The notes below the pieces were generated by a model that saw only the letters and a program-made list of their open reading frames with translations, did no database searches and had not been told where the DNA came from. 63,199 nt of DNA from Enterovibrio nigricans DSM 22720 (lineage in GTDB: Bacteria > Pseudomonadota > Gammaproteobacteria > Enterobacterales > Vibrionaceae): assembly GCF_900167155.1 (NCBI RefSeq), contig NZ_FUXU01000020.1, positions 1 through 63,199 on the forward strand, in the 5' to 3' direction. Shown here piece by piece: positions 17,067-26,377 of this stretch (positions within the stretch are counted from its first letter, which is position 1; the number at the start of each line of letters is the position of its first letter). The position numbers were made by a program, and so were the translations under genes.

Positions 17067-17744
17067 CTAGTCAGCCAGAGATGGTTGTGGCGCACTTGAT
17101 GGCTCGACCAAGATGGATTCTTTGGGACCAAGGAACTTAGGCTGCTTGTTCAGTACATAGATATCGAGGACGGCTTTTACACGTGCGAGTGTTTCTCTTG
17201 CGCGGATCTTCAATCCAGATAATCCTGACGGGCTTGGAACGGCAAGGCATATAGCGTCAATGTTGTAGTAGTCCGCGATAAACAAAGCGCGTTCACAATG
17301 GAATGCTTGTGTGACCAAGGTAAACTCATCAGCGTCAAACACCCGCTTTGCGCGAATGATTGAATCCAGTGTTCTAAAGCCCGCGTAATCAAGATAAATA
17401 CGCGATTCTGGAATACCCGCTTTCAGCATATCGCGCTTCATTGTCCAGGGTTCGTTATAGGATCGGTGGGCGTTGTCGCCACTTAGGAGCAATACGTCAA
17501 CCTTGTTCTCTTGATAGAGTTGCTGAGCGGCTTCTATGCGATACGTATAATACGGGTTGCGTGTTCTGCCGATGTACTTACTGGTACCAAGAACCAAGCC
17601 GATGTGACGCTGCGGGATCTGTTCGATAGATGTGTATATTCGGTCGGATGCGTTTAGCGTTACCCATAAATCCATCGCCACGATGGAAGCGATAGACAAT
17701 ATAAAAAAGGCACTGATGGCTAAAAATACTTTTCGCAATGACAT
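17067..17744 (-). CDS. sanA: SanA/YdcF-type envelope protein (DUF218)
   Basis: The protein of about 225 residues has an N-terminal membrane anchor (VFLAISAFFILSIASIVAMDLW) and a periplasmic DUF218 domain: VLGTSKYI..RNPYYTYRIEAA, LLLSGDN, and VTQAFHCERALFIA. This is the SanA arrangement. SanA affects envelope permeability and vancomycin resistance at high temperature in E. coli, and its enzymatic activity is not settled. The open frame extends to 17825, but those codons overlap the maeA terminator hairpin, so MSLRKVFL at 17744 is the likely start. The C-terminal tail is poorly conserved and proline/serine-rich. Confidence 0.82.
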   Translation of the reverse strand: MSLRKVFLAISAFFILSIASIVAMDLWVTLNASDRIYTSIEQIPQRHIGLVLGTSKYIGRTRNPYYTYRIEAAQQLYQENKVDVLLLSGDNAHRSYNEPWTMKRDMLKAGIPESRIYLDYAGFRTLDSIIRAKRVFDADEFTLVTQAFHCERALFIADYYNIDAICLAVPSPSGLSGLKIRARETLARVKAVLDIYVLNKQPKFLGPKESILVEPSSAPQPSLAD

Positions 17745-17804
17745 CTCGATAAGAAAGGTATTAAAACGGCGCAGAACCAGAAGGTTATACGAAAACGCAT
17801 GAAA

Positions 17805-17843
17805 TAACAAAAAGAACCTCCACATTACAGCGCAATGCGGAGG
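17805..17843 (-). terminator. Rho-independent terminator of maeA
   Basis: CCTCCACATT (17817-17826) pairs with AATGCGGAGG (17834-17843) with one mismatch. On the minus strand the stem is followed by TTCTTTTTGTT. It lies 26 bp after the maeA stop and shows that the upstream part of the sanA open frame is not its coding region. Confidence 0.8.
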
Positions 17844-17868
17844 CTCAGATGGTCAAACGTTGGACGGT

Positions 17869-19560
17869 CTAGAATGATGTTCGTTTGTATTGACGATACT
17901 TTGGTTGCCAGAAAATAGCATCAATGCGTTCAAGTAGCGCATCTTCAGTGAGTTCCAGTGCGACACCTTGTTCAATCGCTTTTTTCGCAATGGCAATGGC
18001 AATGTGTCGAGAAACTGTCTGAATTTCCTCTAAAGCAGGCAGCAAGGGTCCATGACCTTCCTTCGCGAGAGGTGAACATTCTGCGAGTGCTCGGCTTGAT
18101 TCCATCAGCATTTCATCGGTAACACGTTTTGCGTCGACAGCAAGTACACCAAGTCCGATGCCCGGGAAAATGTAGCTGTTGTTACATTGCGCAATAGCAA
18201 TGGTTTTACCGCCGTCCAATACAACAGGTTCAAAAGGGCTACCTGTAGCAACCAATGCTTCGCCATTCGTCCAACGGAGAATATCGAACGGTGTTGCTTC
18301 GACACGGCTTGTTGGGTTAGAGAGCGGGAAGACAATAGGACGTTCGCAATGGCTGTGCATGGCTTTGATTATTTCTTCAGTGAACAGACCCGGTGCGCCA
18401 GAAACGCCAATTAATACTGTAGGCTTCGCGTTGTTAACCACATCAAGCAACGATATGTTTTGGTCTGCCAAAGCCCAATCTTCAATGGATTTTGATTTCT
18501 GCACCAATTTCTGTTGGAAATCTAACAAGTTTGGCATTGCATCGATCAATAAACCCCAGCGGTCGACCATGAACACACGAGAGCGAGCTTCTTTATCGCT
18601 AATGCCTTCTGAGACCATTTGAGCGATAATGGCTTCCGCGATACCACAGCCAGCAGAGCCCGCACCTAAGAAGGTAATGCGTTGTTCCGAAAGCTTAGTG
18701 CCGGCAGCTTTACAAGCCGCAATCAAAGAACCCACAGTTACGGCAGCAGTTCCTTGGATGTCATCGTTAAAGCAGCAAACGCGATCTTTATAACGCTCTA
18801 ATATTGGCATCGCATTTTTCTGCGCGAAGTCTTCAAACTGGATGAGAGCATCGGGCCAGCGGCGTTGCACGGCTTGAATGAATTCTTCAATAAATTCGTC
18901 GTACTCTTCGCCAGAGATGCGAGTATGACGCCAACCCATGTACATCGGGTCAGAAAGGCGCTGTTGGTTGTTTGTACCGACGTCAAGCACTATAGGGAGT
19001 GTATAGGCGGGGCTGATGCCACCACATGCGGTGTACAAAGACAGCTTACCAATAGGAATGCCCATGCCGCCGATTCCTTGGTCACCAAGGCCAAGAATAC
19101 GTTCACCATCGGTGACTACGATAACCTTTACGTTGTGACGAGAGGCATTATTTAGCATTTCATCAATACGGAAACGGTTTGGGTAGGAAATGAATAGGCC
19201 ACGACCTCTGCGATAAATTTCAGAAAAGTTCTCGCACGCTGCGCCTACCGTCGGTGTGTAGATGATTGGCATCATTTCGGTGATGTGATTATTCACCAGT
19301 CGGTAAAACAAGGTTTCATTGGTGTCTTGGATATTTCTCAGATAAATGTGCTTATCCATGTCATTGTCGAAACGCATGTACTGCTTGTAAGCGCGTTCTG
19401 CTTGTTCTTCAATCGACTCAATCGCCTCAGGCAACAAGCCTTCAAGGTTAAAGAACATGCGTTCTTCTACGGAAAATGCACTGCCTTTATTCAGCAGCGG
19501 AGTTTCAAGCAAAGCAGGCCCTGCGTAAGGGATATATAGGGGGCGTTTTTGATTATGCAT
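17869..19560 (-). CDS. maeA: NAD-dependent malic enzyme
   Basis: The protein of about 563 residues aligns with E. coli MaeA (SfcA) throughout. It has [22 protein letters not shown] at the start, [27 protein letters not shown], the metal site [10 protein letters not shown] with FNDDIQGTA, and the dinucleotide motif [15 protein letters not shown]. It oxidatively decarboxylates L-malate to pyruvate with NAD. ATG 19560 (MHNQKRP) is preferred over an in-frame TTG at 19572. It is a single-gene unit with its own terminator. With the dicarboxylate transporter downstream it forms a plausible malate-use group. Confidence 0.95.
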   Translation of the reverse strand: MHNQKRPLYIPYAGPALLETPLLNKGSAFSVEERMFFNLEGLLPEAIESIEEQAERAYKQYMRFDNDMDKHIYLRNIQDTNETLFYRLVNNHITEMMPIIYTPTVGAACENFSEIYRRGRGLFISYPNRFRIDEMLNNASRHNVKVIVVTDGERILGLGDQGIGGMGIPIGKLSLYTACGGISPAYTLPIVLDVGTNNQQRLSDPMYMGWRHTRISGEEYDEFIEEFIQAVQRRWPDALIQFEDFAQKNAMPILERYKDRVCCFNDDIQGTAAVTVGSLIAACKAAGTKLSEQRITFLGAGSAGCGIAEAIIAQMVSEGISDKEARSRVFMVDRWGLLIDAMPNLLDFQQKLVQKSKSIEDWALADQNISLLDVVNNAKPTVLIGVSGAPGLFTEEIIKAMHSHCERPIVFPLSNPTSRVEATPFDILRWTNGEALVATGSPFEPVVLDGGKTIAIAQCNNSYIFPGIGLGVLAVDAKRVTDEMLMESSRALAECSPLAKEGHGPLLPALEEIQTVSRHIAIAIAKKAIEQGVALELTEDALLERIDAIFWQPKYRQYKRTSF

Positions 19561-19953
19561 GGATGAAAACAACTCAATTTGTTTCAGGACAATAAGACAG
19601 GAAAATACAATTAAGGAAGATCATAGGTGAATTGCCCTAAGAGTGTAGTGTTGTTGACCCAAGGTATTCAAGGTGAAAGTGGCTTTGACTCATAAGAGCT
19701 TTCAAAACAGTGAAGTTGTCCAATATTGAGGGGTGGATAGCGACACATTTGTACAGAATGTGACATTACCTTTAACGCCGATGCAAATTAAAAGACACGC
19801 AAACCACCTGAGTGAGTATGACATCGCGGGGATGAATAATTACCGTGAATACGGCTGTGTTCAGTATTGGTAAGCAAGATGCGTCGGTTCCTGCATATTT
19901 CTGGCGTTTCGTTTAAACTACGCAAATCTGACTTTTTACATAAATAAGTAGTA
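19561..19953. other. Divergent intergenic region maeA / hrpB
   Basis: These 393 bp contain the promoters of the two divergent genes. I see no gene, no strong hairpin and no clear binding palindrome. Open frames here are short and unconvincing. Confidence 0.6.
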
Positions 19954-22302
19954 ATGACAACGCCTACGCCTTTAAAGCTTCCTCTCGATCCGTTAAAAAG
20001 CGATGTCGAAAGCACCATTCAAACAAGAAATATCATCGTTCAAGCCGATACAGGTACAGGTAAATCAACAAGATTACCTGTTTGGGCTATGTCACTGGGA
20101 AAAGTGCTTGTTGTGGAGCCTAGACGTGTTGCCTGTACTTCTTTGGCTTCGTTTGTTGCGGAATCCCTAGGCTGTGACGTCGGCTCTGATGTGGGGTATG
20201 CCATTAAGTTTGATTATTGTTTCAATGAAAATACCAACATCATATTTGCAACACCGGGTGTTGTTTTACGTTGGTTTTCAGAAGATAAACTGGCGCAATT
20301 TCAAGTTGTCATGATTGATGAGTTTCATGAAAGGCGTGCAGAAACCGATTTACTCGCGGCACTATTACTTAAGAATGATAAACATCGGTTGATGATCACA
20401 TCTGCCACATTGGATAGTGACCGACTTTCCCACTATTTTGACGCAGACGTACTCAAAGCAAATGTCGAGAGTTACGGTGTCACGGTTAGCTACCATGCGC
20501 GTGATAGTCAGTTTATGCCGAATGCAAGAGACATTGAACAGCGACTTGTTCCTGTCGCAGAAACTGCAATTGAACGGGGTGGTGATGTTCTTGTTTTCTT
20601 ACCGGGCAAGAAGGAAATTAACACTTGTCAGGGCCTACTAAAACATCTTGATGCCGACGTGATTCCGTTACATGCATCCGTGTCCGACGCAGACCGAAAG
20701 CGAGCATTGGAAATGGGGGAAAGGCAGCGTGTTGTATTGGCCACCAATGTCGCTGAGACGTCGCTGACTATTCCTGGTGTTGTCACCGTTATTGATACGG
20801 GATTAGAGCGTAGGACGCATCAGAGAAACGGGCGCACAGCGTTGGCATTGCACGCTATTTCTCAGGCCAGTGCGAAACAGCGCGCCGGCCGTGCAGGACG
20901 AATTACGGCGGGCTTTTGTGAAAAACTCTATGGTGCACATGCGCCATTGGAGTTATTTACGCCACCAGAGTTAGAACGAGAGGATCTGATTGAAACCATG
21001 CTGGCGGCGGCCTGTTGCGGTTATTGTTTAGATGAGCTTGCGTTTCTTTCATCGTTACCCGAAAAATCACTAAAGTCTGCCAAAGAACGTTTGTTGAACA
21101 TGCGCTCTATCGACGACGAAGGTCACGTGACAGAGCATGGACGTTTGCTATATCCGCTACCAATAGACTCGATATTTGCACACCTTATTACTGGGATGAC
21201 GACCAAAAGCAACCGCGAAGCCATGTGCGACTTGGCAGCGGTACTGCAAACACCAATGCGGGTTTGGCAAAGACAAAGCGGCGACTTGGCATTCGACGCA
21301 TATAAAGAGTGGAACAGTACGCTGTGTGACGTTGTCACAAGCGTGGCAGTGATTAGAGGTGAACAGCCAGATGAAGTTGTTGTTGATACGTTAGCGTTGA
21401 ATGAGGCGCGGGTACTCAGTGCATCGTTAAGAGAAGCGCTGGGATTGCCGCAATGGGAAGCAGCATCTCGATTTGACCGCGAGCGCTTTCTCCGAAACGT
21501 CATTGAAGCCTCGGCTGAACTCATTTATGTACGAAGAGAAAAGCGTCAACAAGCGTTTGGTAATGGTAGCTGTGAAGTCGTATTGAGCCGTGACAGTGAT
21601 TTTCCTGCAGATCCACAAGCCGCGATTGTGTTTGACCAATTTCACTTAGCGGGCAAAGGAAGCAAACAAACAACATCTTACGCTACCTGTCTTGCCCCGA
21701 TTTCGTTCAAGTGGATTGGAGAGGCGGGCTTAGGTGAGTGGGTCGTTGTTGAGCATCAGAAAAGAGATGGTGTATTACTGGACTGTAAGCAACGCGTTTA
21801 TGCTGGAAGAGTGATTGAAACGACCCAACAACAAGCAGAAGGCCAGGGGTTAATTCTTGCCATGTGCCATCAGATATTGAATGGGGAGCTGTTTCCAGGT
21901 GTGGGGGCGGAACTTATTGAAGCTGTCGCGTATTGGAATTTGTTCCAACAGTTTGAAGCCAAACAGCCAGAACCCACGATTGACGTATCCACATGGTTAT
22001 GTGACCGCCTGATAGCGTTGGGCATTGAGTCTCAAGATGATATTGAATTAATTGACGAAAAAGATTTAACGTTTGAGGGTATACCCGACTGGGAACTTAA
22101 AGACTTTGTGTTGAAATATCCGTTGCGACTAACATTGGCTGAATTGCACGTCTCTGTGGAATACAACAAGATCAAGCGAACAGTGATTGTTCATCATGAA
22201 AAAGGAAGCAGAAAGGATGGCCCAAAACGTTGGGAGTTACCGCAGTGGAAGGGATGGAAAATACAATATAAAAAGGCGAGCCGCGTTATCACTATTATCT
22301 AA
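19954..22302 (+). CDS. hrpB: ATP-dependent helicase HrpB-like
   Basis: This 782-residue DEAH/RHA-type helicase has motif I GTGKST (near residue 34), motif II DEFH (near residue 121, the form used by HrpB rather than DEAH), motif III SAT, the TNVAETSLTIPGV segment and motif VI QRAGRAGR. A helicase-associated domain and an HrpB-type C-terminal region follow, slightly shorter than E. coli HrpB (about 809). The RNA-dependent role of HrpB is poorly defined. It stands alone, divergent from maeA, and ends at a shared terminator with yajQ. A perfect matS site lies inside the gene at 21326-21338. Confidence 0.88.
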   Translation: MTTPTPLKLPLDPLKSDVESTIQTRNIIVQADTGTGKSTRLPVWAMSLGKVLVVEPRRVACTSLASFVAESLGCDVGSDVGYAIKFDYCFNENTNIIFATPGVVLRWFSEDKLAQFQVVMIDEFHERRAETDLLAALLLKNDKHRLMITSATLDSDRLSHYFDADVLKANVESYGVTVSYHARDSQFMPNARDIEQRLVPVAETAIERGGDVLVFLPGKKEINTCQGLLKHLDADVIPLHASVSDADRKRALEMGERQRVVLATNVAETSLTIPGVVTVIDTGLERRTHQRNGRTALALHAISQASAKQRAGRAGRITAGFCEKLYGAHAPLELFTPPELEREDLIETMLAAACCGYCLDELAFLSSLPEKSLKSAKERLLNMRSIDDEGHVTEHGRLLYPLPIDSIFAHLITGMTTKSNREAMCDLAAVLQTPMRVWQRQSGDLAFDAYKEWNSTLCDVVTSVAVIRGEQPDEVVVDTLALNEARVLSASLREALGLPQWEAASRFDRERFLRNVIEASAELIYVRREKRQQAFGNGSCEVVLSRDSDFPADPQAAIVFDQFHLAGKGSKQTTSYATCLAPISFKWIGEAGLGEWVVVEHQKRDGVLLDCKQRVYAGRVIETTQQQAEGQGLILAMCHQILNGELFPGVGAELIEAVAYWNLFQQFEAKQPEPTIDVSTWLCDRLIALGIESQDDIELIDEKDLTFEGIPDWELKDFVLKYPLRLTLAELHVSVEYNKIKRTVIVHHEKGSRKDGPKRWELPQWKGWKIQYKKASRVITII
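21326..21338. other. matS site (MatP-binding)
   Basis: GTGACGTTGTCAC matches the E. coli matS consensus GTGACRNYGTCAC perfectly. It is inside hrpB, where it also codes. Two further perfect sites lie at 49210 and 56715, and matP is in the window. Confidence 0.75.
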
Positions 22303-22304
22303 GC

Positions 22305-22329
22305 TAAAACGCCCGAAGAGGGCGTTTTA
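22305..22329. terminator. Bidirectional terminator hrpB / yajQ
   Basis: TAAAACGCCC and GGGCGTTTTA form a 10-bp perfect stem around a GAAGA loop between the convergent genes. T-runs flank it on both strands. Confidence 0.85.
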
Positions 22330-22344
22330 ACGATAAGTCGATGA

Positions 22345-22827
22345 TTAATCGCGGAAGTTTTCGAACTGGAATGGTTGACCTAGTTCAGCTTCACGAACAA
22401 GTTGCATCACTTGTTGCAAATCATCTCGTTTTTTACCCGTAACGCGAACTTGTTCGCCTTGGATCTGGGCTTGAACTTTGATTTTTGAGTCTTTAATCAT
22501 CTTAACGATTTTTTTTGCAACCGCTGTTTCAATACCATTTTTGAAATGTACATCGGCATAGCATTGCTTACCAGAATATACGAAATCCTTTGGCTCCATT
22601 GAGCGAGCGTCAACGCCACGTTTGGCCAAGTTACCGCGCAATATTTCCAACAACTGGTTGACTTGGAAGTCAGACTCAGAGGTAACTTTGACCACTTCCT
22701 TTTTAAGTTCGAAGCGTGCTTCTACATTGCGGAAATCGAAGCGAGTACCGAGTTCACGTGTAGCATTATCTACAGCGTTTGATAATTCAACGCTGTCAAT
22801 TTCCGATATGATGTCGAAAGAAGGCAT
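22345..22827 (-). CDS. yajQ: YajQ family nucleotide-binding protein
   Basis: The 160-residue protein matches YajQ end to end: [22 protein letters not shown] start, [24 protein letters not shown] and [15 protein letters not shown], with the length of the E. coli protein. It has two ferredoxin-like halves. Family members bind nucleic acid or nucleotides, and some (in Xanthomonas) are c-di-GMP effectors; which applies here is open. It is convergent with hrpB and lies 43 bp downstream of aroH on the same strand. Confidence 0.95.
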   Translation of the reverse strand: MPSFDIISEIDSVELSNAVDNATRELGTRFDFRNVEARFELKKEVVKVTSESDFQVNQLLEILRGNLAKRGVDARSMEPKDFVYSGKQCYADVHFKNGIETAVAKKIVKMIKDSKIKVQAQIQGEQVRVTGKKRDDLQQVMQLVREAELGQPFQFENFRD

Positions 22828-22869
22828 TATTTTTTCCTGATTGTTACCTGAAAAATTAACCGAATAATA

Positions 22870-23943
22870 TCACAGAGCTGCTGCTTTTCCATTTCGCTGT
22901 CTAACGGCGTCAGACAGCATTTGAAGCATGGCTTCTGTATCTTCCCAGCCCAGACAAGGGTCAGTAATAGACTGCCCGTAAGTCAGTGCGTCGATATTGT
23001 CTTTGTCTACCGCTTGGTTACCTTCGGTAATAAAGCTTTCTGCCATAATACCTGCAATATAACTGTCGCCATCTATGATTTGTTGGCAGATATCAGCGGC
23101 GACATCCATTTGGCGTCTGTGCTGTTTTTCACAGTTGGCATGGCTAAAATCGACCACTAACCTTGGAAATAGGTTGAATGATGAGAGATTCTCAGCAGCA
23201 TTGGCGACATCTGCGCGCTGATAGTTTGGTTGATGTCCACCGCGCAAAATAACGTGGCCATGTGGGTTACCGCTGGTGCGATAAATCGTCATTTGCCCTT
23301 GTTTGTTCGGGGAGCAGAACAAATGGGATGTCTGACTAGAGCGAATCGCATCAATCGCGATCTTGATGTTACCGTCGGTGCCATTTTTAAAGCCAACAGG
23401 ACAAGACAGGGCTGATGCCATTTCACGGTGGATTTGTGATTCGGTCGTCCGCGCACCAATCGCGCCCCATGTGACAAGATCGGCGATGTATTGGCCGGTG
23501 ATCATATCAAGAAACTCGGTCGCGGTTGGCATGCCAAGTTTGTTCACATCAAGTAGGAACTGGCGTGCTTTAAACAAGCCTTCTTGTAGCTTGCAGCTCC
23601 CATTCAGTTCAGGATCGTTGATCATGCCTTTCCAGCCAACGACAGTACGTGGCTTTTCGAAATAGGTGCGCATGACGATGTGCAGCGTATCCATATGTTG
23701 ATCGGCGAATGCTTTTAATCGTGCGGCGTAATCTAAACCCGCTTTAGGGTCATGAATTGAACAAGGGCCAACAACAACCAGCAAACGGTCGTCACGTCCC
23801 GTCAGAATGTCTTCAGTTTTTTTGCGCGCGTCACCAACGTGCTTTGCCACGCTATCAGTAATTGGAGAGGCTGCCTCTACTTCTGCGGGCGTTGGCATCG
23901 TGTCAACGGCTTGCGTTCTTAATTCGTCGGTTTTAATAGGCAT
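22870..23943 (-). CDS. aroH: 3-deoxy-7-phosphoheptulonate synthase, AroH type
   Basis: This class I alpha DAHP synthase is closest to the Trp-sensitive AroH. IVMRTYFEKPRTVVGWKG, PTATEFLDMITGQYIADL, GARTTESQIHREMASALSCPVGFKNGTDGN and ITDPCLGWEDTE match E. coli AroH rather than AroF or AroG. It joins PEP and erythrose-4-phosphate, the first step of the shikimate pathway. ATG 23943 (MPIKTDELRTQ, like AroH's MNRTDELRTA) has AGGAAGG 8 bases upstream, so the 21 extra upstream codons are not used. A TrpR operator was looked for and not seen. Feedback sensitivity is inferred from the subtype. Confidence 0.92.
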   Translation of the reverse strand: MPIKTDELRTQAVDTMPTPAEVEAASPITDSVAKHVGDARKKTEDILTGRDDRLLVVVGPCSIHDPKAGLDYAARLKAFADQHMDTLHIVMRTYFEKPRTVVGWKGMINDPELNGSCKLQEGLFKARQFLLDVNKLGMPTATEFLDMITGQYIADLVTWGAIGARTTESQIHREMASALSCPVGFKNGTDGNIKIAIDAIRSSQTSHLFCSPNKQGQMTIYRTSGNPHGHVILRGGHQPNYQRADVANAAENLSSFNLFPRLVVDFSHANCEKQHRRQMDVAADICQQIIDGDSYIAGIMAESFITEGNQAVDKDNIDALTYGQSITDPCLGWEDTEAMLQMLSDAVRQRNGKAAAL

Positions 23944-24316
23944 GGACACTGCCTTCCTTACATCGTCTTTGTTGCGAAGGCAGTAAGATAACAAAATTTC
24001 GTTCACATAAAAGTAGCGATGTGATCTTTCAGCAATTTATTCTCTAAGTTGCTTTAGTTTTGTTCGCCTTCTGTCGTTTTGATGGAATATTGTTCCTATG
24101 TGATAGACCGTATGTAAATTTAATATTTTCACTTGTAACGGTTTGATGGTGTGGGTATGTTTTGTAGTAGATGGACGAAAATCAGGCGGTTGCGAGTTAC
24201 AACCTCATCGTTATCAAAAAAAATGAGCCTTATATACCCAAACAACTTGAAGATGCAGGATTCAGCGAGATTGGGTATAGGCATGTCTGTTTTTTTCTAA
24301 GTAGTATTGGTGCGTT
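23944..24316. other. Intergenic region upstream of aroH and the PpsA-like gene
   Basis: 373 bp between divergent genes. It holds the aroH ribosome-binding site and promoter side, and one 47-bp palindromic repeat at 24233-24279. No further gene is seen. Confidence 0.6.
24233..24279. repeat. Dispersed Vibrio-type palindromic repeat
   Basis: A 47-bp unit is bounded by the perfect 9-bp inverted repeats TATACCCAA and TTGGGTATA, with AACTTGAAGATGCAGG inside. I recall similar units scattered between genes in Vibrio and Photobacterium genomes. This is the only copy I found in the window. Confidence 0.65.
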
Positions 24317-25120
24317 ATGTCTCAAATGGATTTGAAATCTTCACTCTTGCTTAAGCATTCATCTCAATTGGATGCTGCTGAAGCCCAAATTGGACTGGTC
24401 GCACTTAGCGGGCTCTATCAAGAGCTCGTGGGTGAACATCCTTCAGTCCTTTCTGATATAGAAAGTGCAACACAGAAACTCGTTGCTACACTCGTGAAAG
24501 CAAGCAACGCGAATGGTGGCAGGTCTCTGCGCATCTTATTAAACGATGAGAGTGCACTCTATTTTGGCGCTCTAAAAGGTGGTGAAATTGAGCCCGCTGA
24601 AGCGAACCCAGCGATGGGACTTCGTGGTGTTTCACGTTTTGCTAGTGAGGTGGGTAAGCCGGGCTTTATCTTTGAATGTCAGGTATTGAAAAGGGCGATG
24701 GAGAAAGAAGGCATTGCCGTAGAAATTGTTGTTCCTTTCATCCGTACGTCCAGTGAAGCGGCGACGATGATCGATTTACTGGCAGAGCAAGGGCTTTGCC
24801 GTGGTGCGAAAGGACTGAAAGTATCACTTGCCTGTCAGGTACCTTCCAACGCACTTTTGGCAGAGACACTATTGGCGTATTTCGATGGCGTTGTGGTTGA
24901 TGTCGATTGCTTGGCAAGTTTCACGCTAGGTGTGGACTATCGCTGCTCGGCTTTACCCTATAGCTTCTCAAAACATAACGAAGCCGTGCGAGGTTTGATT
25001 TTGGATACAATCAAAAAGACGCAGTCCGCAGAAAAACCCGTGCTTGTTTTGCTAAATGAGGAAGACAAGAAGGTCATAGAGCTCGTAGAAGGTGCGGGTG
25101 TAGAGTTGATTTTCAAATAG
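24317..25120 (+). CDS. Stand-alone PEP-synthase C-terminal-domain protein
   Basis: The 267-residue protein resembles only the PEP-binding TIM-barrel part of phosphoenolpyruvate synthase: NPAMGLRGVSRFASE, ECQVLKRA, VEIVVPFIRTSSEA, VPSNALLAE, YFDGVVVDVDCL..TLGVD and NEAVRGLI. The ATP-grasp and phosphohistidine domains of PpsA are absent, as is the final GQAPSD loop with the catalytic cysteine. GSNDL, a Mg/substrate loop in PpsA, reads DVDCL. It is therefore unlikely to make PEP; it may bind PEP/pyruvate or act with a partner. It is a single gene with its own terminator. The family relation is clear, the function is not. Confidence 0.75.
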   Translation: MSQMDLKSSLLLKHSSQLDAAEAQIGLVALSGLYQELVGEHPSVLSDIESATQKLVATLVKASNANGGRSLRILLNDESALYFGALKGGEIEPAEANPAMGLRGVSRFASEVGKPGFIFECQVLKRAMEKEGIAVEIVVPFIRTSSEAATMIDLLAEQGLCRGAKGLKVSLACQVPSNALLAETLLAYFDGVVVDVDCLASFTLGVDYRCSALPYSFSKHNEAVRGLILDTIKKTQSAEKPVLVLLNEEDKKVIELVEGAGVELIFK

Positions 25121-25142
25121 GGACATCGGCTAAAACACGAAT

Positions 25143-25167
25143 AAACGCCACTTGAAGTGGCGTTTTT
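25143..25167 (+). terminator. Rho-independent terminator
   Basis: AAACGCCACT and AGTGGCGTTT form a 10-bp stem with a 3-base loop running into TTTTT, 23 bp after the PpsA-like gene. Confidence 0.88.
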
Positions 25168-25315
25168 GGTTTTTGTCGAATGAGATAAACTGCTTGTCTG
25201 CGTTTGAACAGAACAATAAAAAGGCAATCACACTTGAGTTCAAAAATTACTGCACCGCTCTCGGCGTAAATCTCGTATACTGCGCCTAATTAAAAAAGAG
25301 TGAGTAAAAAGGTCA

Positions 25316-26152
25316 ATGATTAAGATCGGTCAGGTGAACACCCTAACAGTGGTCAAAGAAGTGGAATTTGGCATCTTTGTTGATGGTGGTCGTGAATACG
25401 GCAATATTCTTTTGCCAAAGCGCTACGTGCCAAAAGGAACACTGTTAGGTGACGAAATTTCTGTGTTCATTTATTTCGACTCTGAAGACAACATCATTGC
25501 GACCACTGAAAAGCCATTGGCTGAGGTTGGTCAGTTTGCCAAATTGAACTGCGTTAGTGCTAACCCTGTCGGCGCATTCCTTAACTGGGGGCTTCCGAAA
25601 GACTTGTTGGTACCTTTCAGTGAGCAGCGTATCCGTATGCAAGAAGGAAAATCTTACCTTGTATACCTATACCTTGATAACGCCTCAGGTCGTATCGTTG
25701 GTTCAACCAAATTCAACAAATTCCTTGATAAAACACCAGCACGCTATGAAAAGGGTGAGCAGGTTCATATCACTGTGGTTGAAGAAACAGAGTTGGGCTA
25801 CAAATGCGCAGTGAATGACATGCACTGGGGTTTACTGTTCAAAACAGAAGTGTTTGGTAAATTGTTTGTAGGCAATAGTTTGAAAGCCTACATCAAACAA
25901 ATGCGTGAAGACGGAAAAATTGACTTGGCGTTGCAAAAGCTGGGTAAAGGCAAGGTGGATGACCTGTCTGAGAAAGTAATCCGTACCCTTGAAAAGAAAG
26001 GCGGTTTCCTTCCAGTGAATGATAAGAGCAGCCCAACACAAATTTTTGAACTGTTCCGTACCAGTAAAGCAACGTTTAAAAAGACCATTGGTGGTCTTTA
26101 TAAAGAGCGCCGAATTCGAATTGAAAAAAACGGTATTTACCTAATTAAGTAA
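25316..26152 (+). CDS. cvfB: CvfB/YitL-type S1 RNA-binding protein
   Basis: The 278-residue protein has the CvfB layout: N-terminal S1-like domains (GQVNTLTVVKEVEFGIFVDGG, LPKRYVPKG, GAFLNWGLPKDLLVP), a third S1 (GYKCAVNDMHWGLLF) and a C-terminal winged helix (GGFLPVNDKSSPTQIFELF). CvfB (YitL) binds RNA and affects virulence gene expression in Staphylococcus; in gammaproteobacteria the role is little studied. It starts at ATG 25316 and is followed by a strong terminator. Monocistronic. Confidence 0.9.
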   Translation: MIKIGQVNTLTVVKEVEFGIFVDGGREYGNILLPKRYVPKGTLLGDEISVFIYFDSEDNIIATTEKPLAEVGQFAKLNCVSANPVGAFLNWGLPKDLLVPFSEQRIRMQEGKSYLVYLYLDNASGRIVGSTKFNKFLDKTPARYEKGEQVHITVVEETELGYKCAVNDMHWGLLFKTEVFGKLFVGNSLKAYIKQMREDGKIDLALQKLGKGKVDDLSEKVIRTLEKKGGFLPVNDKSSPTQIFELFRTSKATFKKTIGGLYKERRIRIEKNGIYLIK

Positions 26153-26168
26153 ATCAAAAAATTTAAAG

Positions 26169-26193
26169 AGGCTGCCGATGGCAGCCTTTTTTG
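26169..26193 (+). terminator. Rho-independent terminator of cvfB
   Basis: AGGCTGCC-GAT-GGCAGCCT followed by a run of Ts, 17 bp after the stop. Confidence 0.9.
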
Positions 26194-26225
26194 TGACTGT
26201 CAGTAAGCTTGAGCAAGTATAGATA

Positions 26226-26258
26226 AAAAGAGCCCGGAACGATTCCTGGTTCCGGGCT
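26226..26258 (-). terminator. Terminator of the rsmF transcript
   Basis: AGCCCGGAAC (26231-26240) and GTTCCGGGCT (26249-26258) form a 10-bp perfect stem with an 8-base loop. On the minus strand it is followed by CTTTTTATC. It is the first good terminator after rsmF and leaves a 3' region of about 120 bases. Confidence 0.8.
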
Positions 26259-26377
26259 TAGGGGAATGGCTCGTAAGAGCCTTGCGCTAACTGGTTTAAA
26301 TGGAGATTTGTAACACTTCAAACTTTAGTTGGCACAAGGTGGTGAGCGCGTTTCAAGCGTGAGACTTTTAAAATCAA

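Noticed and set aside
17745-17825. Longer N-terminus of SanA
   Set aside because: These codons overlap the maeA terminator hairpin and lack a ribosome-binding site.
20471-20483. Near-matS site GTTACGGTGTCAC (also GTTACACTGTCAC at 34368)
   Set aside because: Each has one mismatch in a fixed position of the motif, so they were not counted.
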